NCBI RefSeq assembly: GCF_013371465.1
Contig: NZ_JABWDU010000001.1
Coordinates: 1-64,000 of the forward strand
Length of the DNA: 64,000 nt
Source: Ensifer oleiphilus
GTDB lineage: Bacteria; Pseudomonadota; Alphaproteobacteria; Rhizobiales; Rhizobiaceae
Direction of reading: 5' to 3'
Of this stretch, positions 16,623-25,621 are shown one piece after another. How positions within the stretch are numbered: the stretch's first letter is position 1; each line of letters starts with the position of its first letter. The notes below the pieces were generated by a model. That model had not been told where the DNA came from and did not search any database. It saw only the letters and a program-made list of their open reading frames with translations. The position numbers and the translations under genes are program-made.

Positions 16623-17432
16623 ATGAAACCGGTTCGCATCATCATACTGACGGTGGCCGTCGCGTCGGCGGCGATGGCCGGGTTGTTGGCGATGAAGCTG
16701 ACCCGCGGCCCTGCCCAGCTCACGGCCGAGCCCGTCATCGAGCGGGCTCCGACCGTCAATGTCCTCGTTGCCAGCAAGAGCTTGCCCGTCGGATCGCGGC
16801 TGGGTGGAGACGCCGTCCACTGGATGGCCTGGCCCAAGGACGGCGTTGTCGATGGCCTCATCACCGAAGAACACCGCCCATCGGCGATCGAAGACCTGAC
16901 CGGCGCCGTCGTTCGGCTGCCGATTTTCAATGGCGAGCCGGTGCGCAGCGAGAAGGTTGCCGACTCCTCCAGTCGAATCATGTCGTCGCTCCTGCCTTCC
17001 GGCAAGCGCGCGGTTGCGACGGAAATTACCGTAGCGACAGGCGCCGGCGGTTTCATCCTGCCGAACGACCGGGTCGACGTCATCATGGTCCGCAAATCAG
17101 ACAACGATGTTTTCCTGACGGAAACGGTGCTCAGCAACGTCCGCGTTCTGGCGATCGACCAGCAGGTCGAGGAGAAGGACGATGGCTCCAAATCCGTGGT
17201 CGGCACCACCGCGACCCTGGAGCTGACCCCTGACCAATCAAAGGTCATGACCGTCGCCCAACAGATGGCTGAGCGTATCTCGCTCGCCCTTCGCAGCGTC
17301 GCGGATGCGCAGGAGCCCGATACGAACGCCGCGGATTATCTTTTGAGTGGTGATGGCCAGCCCAGCATTCAGGTCATCAAGTCGGGCTCCATCGTCAAGG
17401 GCGACGGTTCAAGCCAGGGCCAGCAACAATGA
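16623..17432 (+). CDS. cpaB: Pilus assembly protein CpaB/RcpC
   Basis: A 269-aa envelope protein with an N-terminal membrane anchor (about 4-25), then an SAF/beta-clip domain (VLVASKSLPVGSRLGGDAVH, residues about 42-61). The RcpC/CpaB domain follows, with GFILPNDRVDVIMVR around 142-156. CpaB works with the secretin CpaC in the periplasm. Its stop overlaps the cpaC start by 4 bp (ATGA). A 134-bp gap before it may hold a promoter. Confidence 0.93.
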   Translation: MKPVRIIILTVAVASAAMAGLLAMKLTRGPAQLTAEPVIERAPTVNVLVASKSLPVGSRLGGDAVHWMAWPKDGVVDGLITEEHRPSAIEDLTGAVVRLPIFNGEPVRSEKVADSSSRIMSSLLPSGKRAVATEITVATGAGGFILPNDRVDVIMVRKSDNDVFLTETVLSNVRVLAIDQQVEEKDDGSKSVVGTTATLELTPDQSKVMTVAQQMAERISLALRSVADAQEPDTNAADYLLSGDGQPSIQVIKSGSIVKGDGSSQGQQQ

Positions 17433-18988
17433 GCGATCGAGTGGAGCACAAGGTGAAGCGGATCGGAAACAAGTTTCGGGCGTCTGTTGTGGCGTGCCTG
17501 TCGTTTTGCCTGACATTTTCGGGCATGGCGCTGCCAACGCTTCCGTCCGCCCATGCGGCTTCCTCCTCGGTCGTCAGAGTCGTCGAAAGCGGGCCGGGGG
17601 CGAAGAAGAAGGTCAGCCTGGGGCTGAACAAGGCCGTTGTCGTCGATCTGCCAGCCGATGCCCACGATATTCTCGTCGCCGACCCATCGCTCGCCGATGC
17701 CGTTACGCGCACATCCAGGCGGATCTATCTCTTTGGCAAATCCGTGGGGCAGACCAACATTTTCATCTTCGGGCCGAACGGCGAGGAGATCGTCAGTCTT
17801 GACGTCGAGGTCGAGCGCGACATCGCCAACCTGCAATCCAATCTGCGCCGCTTCATTCCAGATGCCGAAATCAACGTCGAAATCATCTCCGACAACATCG
17901 TCCTGACGGGCAACGTGCGCACACCACTCGATTCGACGCGCGCCGTCGACCTCGCCAAGGCCTTCCTCCAAGGCGGTGAAGCGACGACACGCAACATCAC
18001 GGCGCAGGGCAACAATGGTGATGCCGATATCTTTGCCGAGGATCGACAAGTCTCGCAGATCGTCAACCTCTTGACCATCGATGGCGATGATCAGGTCACC
18101 CTGAAGGTGACAGTTGCCGAGGTCAGCCGCCAGGTCCTCAAGCAACTTGGCTTCAACGGCAGCGTCCGCGATGGCGACAGCGGCATCGGATTCCGCAACC
18201 CCGCCAACCTCGGAGACGCCATAGGTCTCGGCGCAAACGCGCTCATCAAAGGCTCGATCGGCGGAACGACGATCGCAAGCTACATCAATGCGATGGAGCA
18301 GGCCGGCGTGATGCGCACGCTGGCCGAGCCGAGCTTGACCGCGATTTCGGGTCAAGAGGCGAAATTCTACGTTGGCGGCGAGTTTCGGCTACCCGGCATG
18401 CAAGAGGTCGAATGGGACGCCACCACCAAACTGAACAAGGTCAAACGCGAGGTCAACGACGTCGAATACGGCATTCGCCTGAACTTCAAGCCGGTTGTTC
18501 TCGGCCCTGGCAGGATCAGTCTGCAGGTCCAGACCGAAGTGTCGGAGCCGACCTATGAAGGCAGTGTCGTTACCGGCAACGGCTCCAACGACATCCCAGG
18601 CAACACCTTCCTCGGCCTCCGCAGACGCGAGGCATCGACCAGCGTCGAGCTCCCCTCGGGCGGTTCGATCGTCATCGCCGGTTTGGTGCAGGACAATATC
18701 CGTCAGGCCATGTCAGGCGTCCCAGGCGCCTCGAAGATCCCGATCCTCGGAACGCTGTTCCGCAGCAAGGACTTCGTCCGCAACGAGACCGAACTCGTCA
18801 TCATCGCAACACCCTATCTCGTGCGGCCTGTGGCCAGAAGCGCGATCTCCAGGCCTGATGACAATTTCAATGCAGCCAATGATTGGGACAGCTTCTTCCT
18901 TGGTCGGGTGAACCGGATCTACGGGCGCCCGGAGGCATCCGCTCCGGCTGGCCGCTACCACGGCAATGTAGGCTTCATCTACAAATAG
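17429..18988 (+). CDS. cpaC: Outer-membrane secretin CpaC/RcpA
   Basis: Forms the outer-membrane pore for the pilus. The 519-aa protein has a long signal peptide ending about LPSAHA (residue 43). An N-terminal pil_N domain (ILVADPSLADAV) follows, then a BON domain (about 125-190) and the type II/III secretin domain (about 230-470). Secretin hallmarks include VPGASKIPILGTLFRS and ETELVIIATPYLV. It is preceded by cpaB (overlap) and followed 56 bp later by cpaD. The separate small protein at 14989-15411 duplicates its N-domain. Confidence 0.95.
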   Translation: MSDRVEHKVKRIGNKFRASVVACLSFCLTFSGMALPTLPSAHAASSSVVRVVESGPGAKKKVSLGLNKAVVVDLPADAHDILVADPSLADAVTRTSRRIYLFGKSVGQTNIFIFGPNGEEIVSLDVEVERDIANLQSNLRRFIPDAEINVEIISDNIVLTGNVRTPLDSTRAVDLAKAFLQGGEATTRNITAQGNNGDADIFAEDRQVSQIVNLLTIDGDDQVTLKVTVAEVSRQVLKQLGFNGSVRDGDSGIGFRNPANLGDAIGLGANALIKGSIGGTTIASYINAMEQAGVMRTLAEPSLTAISGQEAKFYVGGEFRLPGMQEVEWDATTKLNKVKREVNDVEYGIRLNFKPVVLGPGRISLQVQTEVSEPTYEGSVVTGNGSNDIPGNTFLGLRRREASTSVELPSGGSIVIAGLVQDNIRQAMSGVPGASKIPILGTLFRSKDFVRNETELVIIATPYLVRPVARSAISRPDDNFNAANDWDSFFLGRVNRIYGRPEASAPAGRYHGNVGFIYK

Positions 18989-19044
18989 GCTGGGTCATGC
19001 AAACGCGAAGCAGCTTCCACGAGAATTCTGAAAGGCCGAGTGCC

Positions 19045-19740
19045 ATGCCCCTCAACAGAACCGGAATGCCCGCCCGTCATTTGCGGCATGCTGCAATCCT
19101 CGTCGTTGCCGCGGGGCTGCTTGCCGGCTGCGGCACCAAGGACAATCTTGCAACGGGCTCCATCCCGGATGACTACCGCACCCGCCACCCGATCGTGCTT
19201 GCCGAAGGTGAGCGTACGATCGATATCCCGATCGCCTCCGGCGATCGCCGGCTGACGCAGGGCACGCGCGACGTCATCAGCGGCTTTGCGGCCGACTATC
19301 GCAATTCGTCCACCGGTGTCGTCCAGATCATGCTGCCGCGCGGTTCGGCAAACAGCCACGCAGCGCAGGCCATGCGCAAGGAGATCCGCAGCGTTCTCGT
19401 TGCCGCAGGCGTTCCCGCCAAGCGGCTGATCGAGGCCGGCTACGAGGCCGGTCCGATGGGCGACGCTGCGCCTGTGCGCATAAGCTATGTGGCGATCACC
19501 GCCCAGACGACCCCCTGTGGTGAATGGCCTGAGGATGTTGCGCTCAACACGATCCAGAACCGCAACTACTACAATTTCGGCTGCGCATCGCAATCCAACC
19601 TGGCGGCCCAGATTTCCAATCCGACCGATCTGCTCGGCCCGCGCCAGATGTCGCCGATCGATGCGGAGCAGCGCGGCCAGGTCATCAAGGACTGGCGCGG
19701 AACCGAAAAGAGTGACGGACCCGTCATCATCGTCAATTGA
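19045..19740 (+). CDS. cpaD: Pilus assembly lipoprotein CpaD
   Basis: A 231-aa lipoprotein with the signal LVVAAGLLAGC giving a lipobox Cys at residue 29 for this start. The body has the CpaD domain: an OmpA-like periplasmic fold with GDRRLTQGTRDVISGF, and the late CASQSNLAAQISNPTDLLGPR typical of CpaD. An in-frame ATG at 18997 would add 16 residues. The ATG at 19045 gives a normal-length lipoprotein signal and has AAAGG upstream, so it is preferred. CpaD probably aids secretin stability in the outer membrane. Confidence 0.9.
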   Translation: MPLNRTGMPARHLRHAAILVVAAGLLAGCGTKDNLATGSIPDDYRTRHPIVLAEGERTIDIPIASGDRRLTQGTRDVISGFAADYRNSSTGVVQIMLPRGSANSHAAQAMRKEIRSVLVAAGVPAKRLIEAGYEAGPMGDAAPVRISYVAITAQTTPCGEWPEDVALNTIQNRNYYNFGCASQSNLAAQISNPTDLLGPRQMSPIDAEQRGQVIKDWRGTEKSDGPVIIVN

Positions 19741-19758
19741 TATCGTTGGGATCATCAG

Positions 19759-21048
19759 ATGAGCACCATTGAGTACAGGATCGAAACGGGCGCCGCGGCC
19801 GGCGACCTCGCCTTCGATACCGTGCAGCCGGGTGACCTCGAGCAGGTCCGCCCGCTGCCGCGCATCTCGATCCACGCGTTTTGCGAAACCGAGGCGATGC
19901 AGCGACTGATGGAGCGTTGCGGCCAGGATCGCCGTATGGCGAAGGTCAGCTTGCGCATCAACAACGGCGGCATCGATGCTGCGGCCAACATGTTTGCGAG
20001 CGTGTCGACGCCGAACCTGATCATTCTGGAAACATCGGCCGATCCCCGGTTCCTGCTGAGCGAGCTTGCGCCGCTGGCTGCGGTCTGCGATCCGACCACC
20101 AAGGTGATCCTCGTCGGAAAATACAACGATATCGGGCTTTATCGCGAGCTCATCCGCAACGGTATTTCGGAATACATGGTCGCGCCCGTGGCAATGCCGG
20201 AGGTTCTGTCCGCGGTCGCATCGATTTTCGTCGATCCCGACGCCGAGCCATTGGGACGCAGCCTGGCGTTTATCGGCGCCAAGGGCGGCAGCGGTTCGTC
20301 TGCCATCGCGCACAATTGTGCCTGGGGCATTTCGAATCTCTTTTCGACGGAGACCATCCTCGCCGATCTCGACTTGCCCTACGGCACAGCCAACATCGAT
20401 TTCGATCAAGATCCCCCGCAGGGCATATCGGAGGCGGTTTTCGCGCCCGAGCGGCTCGACGAAGTCTTTCTCGATCGGCTTCTGACCAAATGCTCCGACC
20501 ATCTTTCGTTGCTTGCGGCGCCATCGATGCTGGATCGCGCCTATGACTTCGAGGGCGGCGCCTTTCATCCGATCCTTGAGATCCTGCAACGCAGCGCGCC
20601 GGTTTCGGTGCTCGACATCCCGCATATGTGGACGGATTGGACGCGCTCGGTGCTGGGCGAAGCCGATGAAATCGTCATTACCGCTGTGCCGGATCTCGCA
20701 AGCCTTCGCAACACGAAGAACCTGCTCGATGCCTTGAAGAAAATTCGGCCGAACGACAAGCAACCCCACCTCGTCTTGAACCAGGTGGGCATGCCGAAAC
20801 GTCCGGAGATCGCGGTGAACGAATTCTGCGAATCGCTGGAAATCGAAGCGGCAGCCATCATTTCGTTCGATGCTGTCCTGTTTGGCAATGCATCGAACAG
20901 CGGCCGCATGATCGCGGAGATCGACAAGAAGTCGGCGGCAGCCGAGACCTTCTCCCAGCTCGCGCATCTGCTCACAGGCCGCGCGTCGATGAAGAAGGCG
21001 CGGCGCGGCGGTCTCGGCAAGATGCTTGCGGCGCTCGGCAGAAAATAG
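19759..21048 (+). CDS. cpaE: Pilus localisation ATPase CpaE/TadZ
   Basis: A 429-aa cytoplasmic protein: an N-terminal receiver-like domain (about 35-150) fused to a MinD/ParA-like ATPase domain. The family places the Tad machine at a pole or focus. The P-loop reads GAKGGSGSSAIAHN (K175 onward). The deviant-Walker signature lysine is kept, but the usual GKT is GSS, an atypical P-loop as reported for TadZ-type proteins. Whether it hydrolyses ATP cannot be told. It sits between cpaD and cpaF in the standard order. Confidence 0.92.
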   Translation: MSTIEYRIETGAAAGDLAFDTVQPGDLEQVRPLPRISIHAFCETEAMQRLMERCGQDRRMAKVSLRINNGGIDAAANMFASVSTPNLIILETSADPRFLLSELAPLAAVCDPTTKVILVGKYNDIGLYRELIRNGISEYMVAPVAMPEVLSAVASIFVDPDAEPLGRSLAFIGAKGGSGSSAIAHNCAWGISNLFSTETILADLDLPYGTANIDFDQDPPQGISEAVFAPERLDEVFLDRLLTKCSDHLSLLAAPSMLDRAYDFEGGAFHPILEILQRSAPVSVLDIPHMWTDWTRSVLGEADEIVITAVPDLASLRNTKNLLDALKKIRPNDKQPHLVLNQVGMPKRPEIAVNEFCESLEIEAAAIISFDAVLFGNASNSGRMIAEIDKKSAAAETFSQLAHLLTGRASMKKARRGGLGKMLAALGRK

Positions 21049-21077
21049 ACGGCGCAGAGAACGGACGGATCAGGAAC

Positions 21078-22544
21078 ATGTTCGGCAAACGCGGAAACGA
21101 AGGCTCTAGCAAGGGCGGCACAACAGGTGCTGCGATGCCGCCGATCGCCCCGATCACGCAAACGGCGGTGATCGAACGCGTCGCGGTGCCGGTGCTTGCC
21201 GACTCGCAACCATCCGCCTCACGCCCGCAATCTCCAGCTCCGGCACAAAGAAAGCGGCCCGCGCGCACCGAGGACTACTACGATACGAAATCACAGGTCT
21301 TCTCGGCTCTGATCGACACGATCGATCTGTCGCAGCTGGCCAAGCTCGATACGGAAAGCGCTCGCGAGGAAATTCGCGATATCGTCAACGACATCATCAC
21401 GATCAAGAATTTCGCGATGTCGATTTCCGAGCAGGAAGAGCTGCTCGACGATATCTGCAACGACGTCCTTGGCTATGGACCGCTGGAACCGCTGCTCGCG
21501 CGCGACGACATCGCCGACATCATGGTCAACGGTGCCGGCCAAACCTTCATCGAAGTCGGCGGCAAGACCATCGAGTCTGAAGTTCGATTCCGCGACAACG
21601 CCCAGCTTCTCTCGATCTGCCAGCGGATCGTGGGGCAGGTGGGTCGGCGCGTCGACGAATCGAGCCCGATCTGCGACGCGCGCCTTCCCGACGGCTCGCG
21701 CGTCAACGTCATCGCGCCGCCGCTCGCCATCGACGGCACCGCGCTGACCATCCGCAAATTCAAGAAGGACAAGCTGAAGCTCGATCAGCTGGTGAAATTC
21801 GGGGCGATCACACCGGAAGGTGCCGTCCTTCTTCAAATCATCGGCCGCGTTCGCTGTAACATCGTCATTTCCGGCGGCACCGGTTCGGGCAAGACGACGC
21901 TCTTGAACTGCTTGACCGGCTTCATCGATCTCGACGAACGGGTCATCACCTGCGAAGACACGGCCGAACTGCAATTGCAGCAGCCGCACGTGGTTCGTCT
22001 CGAAACCCGGCCGCCGAATATCGAAGGCGAGGGTGAGATCACCATGCGGGATCTCATCAAGAACTGCCTGCGCATGCGGCCCGAGCGCATCATCGTCGGC
22101 GAAGTGCGTGGGCCTGAGGTGTTCGACCTTCTGCAGGCGATGAACACCGGTCATGACGGCTCCATGGGCACGATCCACGCCAATACGCCGCGCGAATGCC
22201 TCGCCCGCATGGAATCGATGATCGCCATGGGCGGCTTCACGCTGCCGGCCAAGACTGTCCGCGAGATCATATCCGGGTCCATCGACGTCATCATCCAGGC
22301 GGCGCGCCTGCGCGATGGTTCGCGCCGAATCACCCACATCACGGAAGTGGTCGGCATGGAAGGCGACGTCATCATCACGCAGGACCTGATGCGTTACGAA
22401 ATCGAAGGCGAAGATGCCAACGGCCGCATTATCGGCCGCCACGTCTCGACCGGCATCGGGCGTCCGCATTTTTGGGACCGCGCCCGCTACTTCAACGAAG
22501 ACAAGCGCCTGGCGGCGACACTCGACGCCATGGACAAGGGCTAG
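21078..22544 (+). CDS. cpaF: Pilus assembly/retraction ATPase CpaF/TadA
   Basis: Hexameric secretion ATPase of the GspE/VirB11 superfamily that powers Tad pilus movement. The 488-aa product has a variable Pro-rich N-terminus (1-65), a helical N-domain, and Walker [10 protein letters not shown] at 266-274. Then come the Asp box and Walker B ([13 protein letters not shown]) and the His box ([14 protein letters not shown]). It lies 29 bp after cpaE and 8 bp before tadB. All catalytic motifs are intact. Confidence 0.95.
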   Translation: MFGKRGNEGSSKGGTTGAAMPPIAPITQTAVIERVAVPVLADSQPSASRPQSPAPAQRKRPARTEDYYDTKSQVFSALIDTIDLSQLAKLDTESAREEIRDIVNDIITIKNFAMSISEQEELLDDICNDVLGYGPLEPLLARDDIADIMVNGAGQTFIEVGGKTIESEVRFRDNAQLLSICQRIVGQVGRRVDESSPICDARLPDGSRVNVIAPPLAIDGTALTIRKFKKDKLKLDQLVKFGAITPEGAVLLQIIGRVRCNIVISGGTGSGKTTLLNCLTGFIDLDERVITCEDTAELQLQQPHVVRLETRPPNIEGEGEITMRDLIKNCLRMRPERIIVGEVRGPEVFDLLQAMNTGHDGSMGTIHANTPRECLARMESMIAMGGFTLPAKTVREIISGSIDVIIQAARLRDGSRRITHITEVVGMEGDVIITQDLMRYEIEGEDANGRIIGRHVSTGIGRPHFWDRARYFNEDKRLAATLDAMDKG

Positions 22545-22552
22545 GATCCGCG

Positions 22553-23563
22553 ATGTTCGGCATAGGCCTTCCCGTCCTCGCCTTGGCTGCCCTGGTCGCG
22601 ATATCGGCCTCAGCGCTGGCGTATGGCGTGATGTATTCGCGCATCGAAAGCGAGAAGAAGACGGAAGGTCGCGTGCGCAGAGTGAGCGCGGCCGAAACAG
22701 ATCGGGTCAAGGTCAAGGCCGCCCGCGATCGCGTCAACGAGATGTCGAAGCGGCGCAAGTCGGTCCAGGATTCGCTGAAGGAACTCGAGAAGAAGCAGCA
22801 GGAAAAATCGGCGAAAGCCGCGCCCTCGATGAAGGCCCGGCTGGCGCAGGCGAATCTGACGATCTCGCTGGCCAAGTTTTATGTTTTCAGCGCGCTGTTC
22901 GGTCTCTTTGCAGCCTTTGTCGCGTTGATCCTGGGTGCTGGTCTGGCCATAGCCGCGGGCATCGGCGTCATTGTCGCCGCAGGCCTGCCGCGTTGGCTGG
23001 TCAACTTCCTGATCAAGCGCCGTTGCAAGAAGTTCCTTGAAGAGTTCCCGAACGCGCTCGACATCATGGTTCGGTCGATCAAGTCCGGCCTGCCTTTGAA
23101 CGACGCGCTGCGCCTCATCGCCAATGACGGGCAGGAACCGGTAAAGAGCGAATTCCGCAGGGTGGTGGAATCGCAGCAGGTCGGGCTGAGTGTCACCGAA
23201 GCCTGCGCCCGCATGATCAATCACATGCCGTTGTCGGAGGTCAATTTCTTCGCGATCGTGATCGGCATTCAGGCTCAGGCTGGCGGCAACCTGTCCGAAG
23301 CGCTTGGCAACCTGTCGAAGGTCCTGCGAGAGCGCAAGAAGATGAAGGCCAAGGTCAATGCCCTGTCGATGGAAGCCAAGGCTTCGGCCTGGATCATCGG
23401 TGCCTTGCCGTTCATCGTGTCGACCCTCGTCTATCTGACATCGCCTGACTACATGATGATCCTGTTCACCGATCAGCGCGGGCACCTGATCATCGGGGCC
23501 GGTCTCGTCTGGATGAGCATCGGCATCCTGATGATGCGCAATATGATCAACTTCGACATCTGA
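22553..23563 (+). CDS. tadB: Inner-membrane platform protein TadB
   Basis: A 336-aa T2SSF-family platform protein. It has one N-terminal helix, a long charged cytoplasmic segment rich in Lys/Arg/Glu (about 28-90), paired helices at about 110-150, the cytoplasmic F domain (FPNALDIMVRSIKSGLPLND) and C-terminal helices. The start is the ATG after AGGATCCGCG, 8 bp after cpaF. A longer frame upstream overlaps cpaF and is unsupported. It works with TadC and the CpaF ATPase. Confidence 0.92.
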   Translation: MFGIGLPVLALAALVAISASALAYGVMYSRIESEKKTEGRVRRVSAAETDRVKVKAARDRVNEMSKRRKSVQDSLKELEKKQQEKSAKAAPSMKARLAQANLTISLAKFYVFSALFGLFAAFVALILGAGLAIAAGIGVIVAAGLPRWLVNFLIKRRCKKFLEEFPNALDIMVRSIKSGLPLNDALRLIANDGQEPVKSEFRRVVESQQVGLSVTEACARMINHMPLSEVNFFAIVIGIQAQAGGNLSEALGNLSKVLRERKKMKAKVNALSMEAKASAWIIGALPFIVSTLVYLTSPDYMMILFTDQRGHLIIGAGLVWMSIGILMMRNMINFDI

Positions 23564-23572
23564 GGAAAAATT

Positions 23573-24559
23573 ATGGGCGAAGGATTGGTCAAGACGTTCA
23601 CGGATCCCAACATCATTCTTGCCGTTCTCGTCTCGTTTGCAGTGCTGGCGACCTTCTATTCGCTGGTGGTGCCATTCTTCGAGCGCGGAGATCTCGGCAA
23701 GCGGATGAAATCAGTGGCCACCGAGCGTGAGCAGATACGCGCGCGGGAACGCGCCCGCCTCGCCACGGAGGTCTCGAACAGCAAGGCCAGTTTGCGCGGA
23801 CAGAACAACACGTCCGTTCGCCAGGTCGTCGAGCGGCTGAACCTGCGCAAGGCCCTCGTCGACGACAATACCGTCAACCGTCTCAAGACTGCGGGCTATC
23901 GCTCGCAGAATGCGCTCAACACGTTCCTTTTCGCGCGGTTCTGTCTTCCGTTCCTGTTTCTGGTCATCGCGATCGTCTACATCTTCGTGCTCGGCAATTT
24001 CGCCGAAAAGCCTTTCATGATGCGGTTCGCATTCGCCATCGGATTTGCCTATGTCGGGTTCTATGCGCCGAACATCTTTGTCGCCAACGCCATCGCCAAG
24101 CGACAGCATTCCATCCGTCGCGCCTGGCCGGATGCGCTGGACCTCCTCTTGATCTGCGTTGAATCCGGCGTGTCGATGGAGCTCGGCATGCGCCGCGTCG
24201 CCGACGAAATCGCCTCCCAGTCTCCGGCCCTGGCGGAGGAACTGGTGCTGACGACGGCCGAGCTTTCGTTTCTGCCCGAGCGTCGTGTTGCGCTTGAAAA
24301 CCTTGGACAGCGCACAGGCCTTGATGACGTCAAGTCGGTGGTACAGGCGCTGATCCAGGCGGATCGCTATGGAACGCCGATCGCGCAGGCGCTGCGCGTG
24401 TTGGCGCAGGAAAGCCGCGACCAGCGCATGAACGCGGCGGAAAAGAAGGCGGCCGCATTGCCGCCCAAGCTCACCGTGCCGATGATCCTGTTCTTCCTGC
24501 CGGTTCTCGTCGCCGTCATCCTCGGTCCGGCCGGCATCCAGGTCGCCGACAAATTCTGA
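23573..24559 (+). CDS. tadC: Inner-membrane platform protein TadC
   Basis: The 328-aa partner of TadB, also T2SSF family. It has an N-terminal helix, a basic cytoplasmic linker, two central helices (FCLPFLFLVIAIVYIFVLG), the F domain (RRAWPDALDLLLICVESGVS) and a C-terminal helix ending AGIQVADKF. It begins 9 bp after tadB with GAGGAAAAA as ribosome binding site. It is the last plus-strand gene of the locus. tadD faces it from the opposite strand, 106 bp away. Confidence 0.92.
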   Translation: MGEGLVKTFTDPNIILAVLVSFAVLATFYSLVVPFFERGDLGKRMKSVATEREQIRARERARLATEVSNSKASLRGQNNTSVRQVVERLNLRKALVDDNTVNRLKTAGYRSQNALNTFLFARFCLPFLFLVIAIVYIFVLGNFAEKPFMMRFAFAIGFAYVGFYAPNIFVANAIAKRQHSIRRAWPDALDLLLICVESGVSMELGMRRVADEIASQSPALAEELVLTTAELSFLPERRVALENLGQRTGLDDVKSVVQALIQADRYGTPIAQALRVLAQESRDQRMNAAEKKAAALPPKLTVPMILFFLPVLVAVILGPAGIQVADKF

Positions 24560-24665
24560 CATCCCGGGCCGTCGGTAACGCAAGGGAATGGCGGGGGCAG
24601 GTGCAGCGCGCCAGGGCACTTTGAGTGCGTCAGCCGGCGATTTGGCGGCTGCCAACTGGCAAAGC

Positions 24666-25487
24666 TCAGTTGGTGTTCACGTCGTCCGCCTTGGCAAGCT
24701 GCTTCCATGCGCCCTGCTGTGACAGCATGGAGCGCAGATACGTTACATTTGCCTCGGCCTGCTCGCCGGACAGTTCCTGGCGGGCGATCGTTTCGGCCTC
24801 TTGAAAGCGTCCCTGCAGGCCCACGGCGAGCGCCAGGTTTTGCCGTACGCTGCTGTCGGCGCCCGGTTGGCCCGTTGCCGATTTCAGGTAGGTTTCGGCC
24901 GTGCGCAGGTCCTTGGTCAGAAGATAGGACATGCCGAGGTTGGAAAGCACGGAGGGTTCGTTGGGCCTGAGTTCCAGCGCTTCGCGGTAGCGCAGGCGCG
25001 CTTCCTGCGAGCGGCCGAGCTGGTCGAGGATTGCGCCTTCTGCCGATTTCAGCTTCCAGTCCGGCCGATCCGGCGTCTGGGCGCGGCTGATCGTGTTCAA
25101 TGCCTGTTCCAGCTGGCCTGCGGCTGCCTGCGCCTTGCCGTAGGCGCCGAGAACTTCGCGGTCCTGCGGGTGGTTGATCGCGACCTGCTGCATGACGGCG
25201 AGGGCCTGTTCGTTGCGTCCGGTCATACGCAGGAGGTTGGCGTAGTTGAGCCCCGCCTCGCGATCCCTGGGGTTCTTCTCATAGGCCTGGCCGATGCTTT
25301 CGGCCGCCTGCGACAGCTCCGATGCGGTCATCGATTGGGCGGGCTTCGACGTGCGCGAGATGGAACCGGTCGTCAGTTCCTTCTTCGGCTGGTTGGCGCA
25401 ACCGGCGACAGACAGCGCGACGATCGCGATCGCGGCGCCTTGTATAAGACGGGTGACATTTCGGGAAGAGATCGTGTGTTTGGCCAT
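24666..25487 (-). CDS. tadD: TPR lipoprotein TadD
   Basis: A 273-aa lipoprotein with signal IAIVALSVAGC (Cys near residue 29) followed by at least four tetratricopeptide repeats between about 70 and 250 (NYANLLRMTGRNEQALAVMQ and similar). TadD acts as a pilotin-like factor for the Tad secretin. The start at 25487 fits a normal lipoprotein signal; the frame runs upstream without support. Unlike many tad loci it is transcribed convergently with tadC, so its expression is separate. Confidence 0.9.
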   Translation of the reverse strand: MAKHTISSRNVTRLIQGAAIAIVALSVAGCANQPKKELTTGSISRTSKPAQSMTASELSQAAESIGQAYEKNPRDREAGLNYANLLRMTGRNEQALAVMQQVAINHPQDREVLGAYGKAQAAAGQLEQALNTISRAQTPDRPDWKLKSAEGAILDQLGRSQEARLRYREALELRPNEPSVLSNLGMSYLLTKDLRTAETYLKSATGQPGADSSVRQNLALAVGLQGRFQEAETIARQELSGEQAEANVTYLRSMLSQQGAWKQLAKADDVNTN

Positions 25488-25571
25488 AGGCGGTGTCCCC
25501 AGCATGCATTCGCGCACCAGAACTCCAAACAACATCGGCGCAACTTTCACTCCAGCAATAATCTGTTAACC

Positions 25572-25586
25572 CTAACAGAGCGTTAA
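25572..25586 (-). promoter_or_regulatory. Possible CtrA-type site upstream of tadD
   Basis: On the minus strand, TTAA-CGCTCTG-TTAG has the TTAA-N7-TTAA spacing with one mismatch, about 85 bp before the tadD start. A further TTAA lies at 25566-25569. It is also 36 bp before the divergent aminopeptidase gene. Confidence 0.25.
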
Positions 25587-25621
25587 TTGCGCGAATCCAT
25601 CTCTGTCAGCCGAGGACTTCC

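Noticed and set aside
24560-24665. Gap between convergent tadC and tadD examined for a terminator
   Set aside because: Only weak, interrupted pairings and no T run were found, so no terminator is reported.
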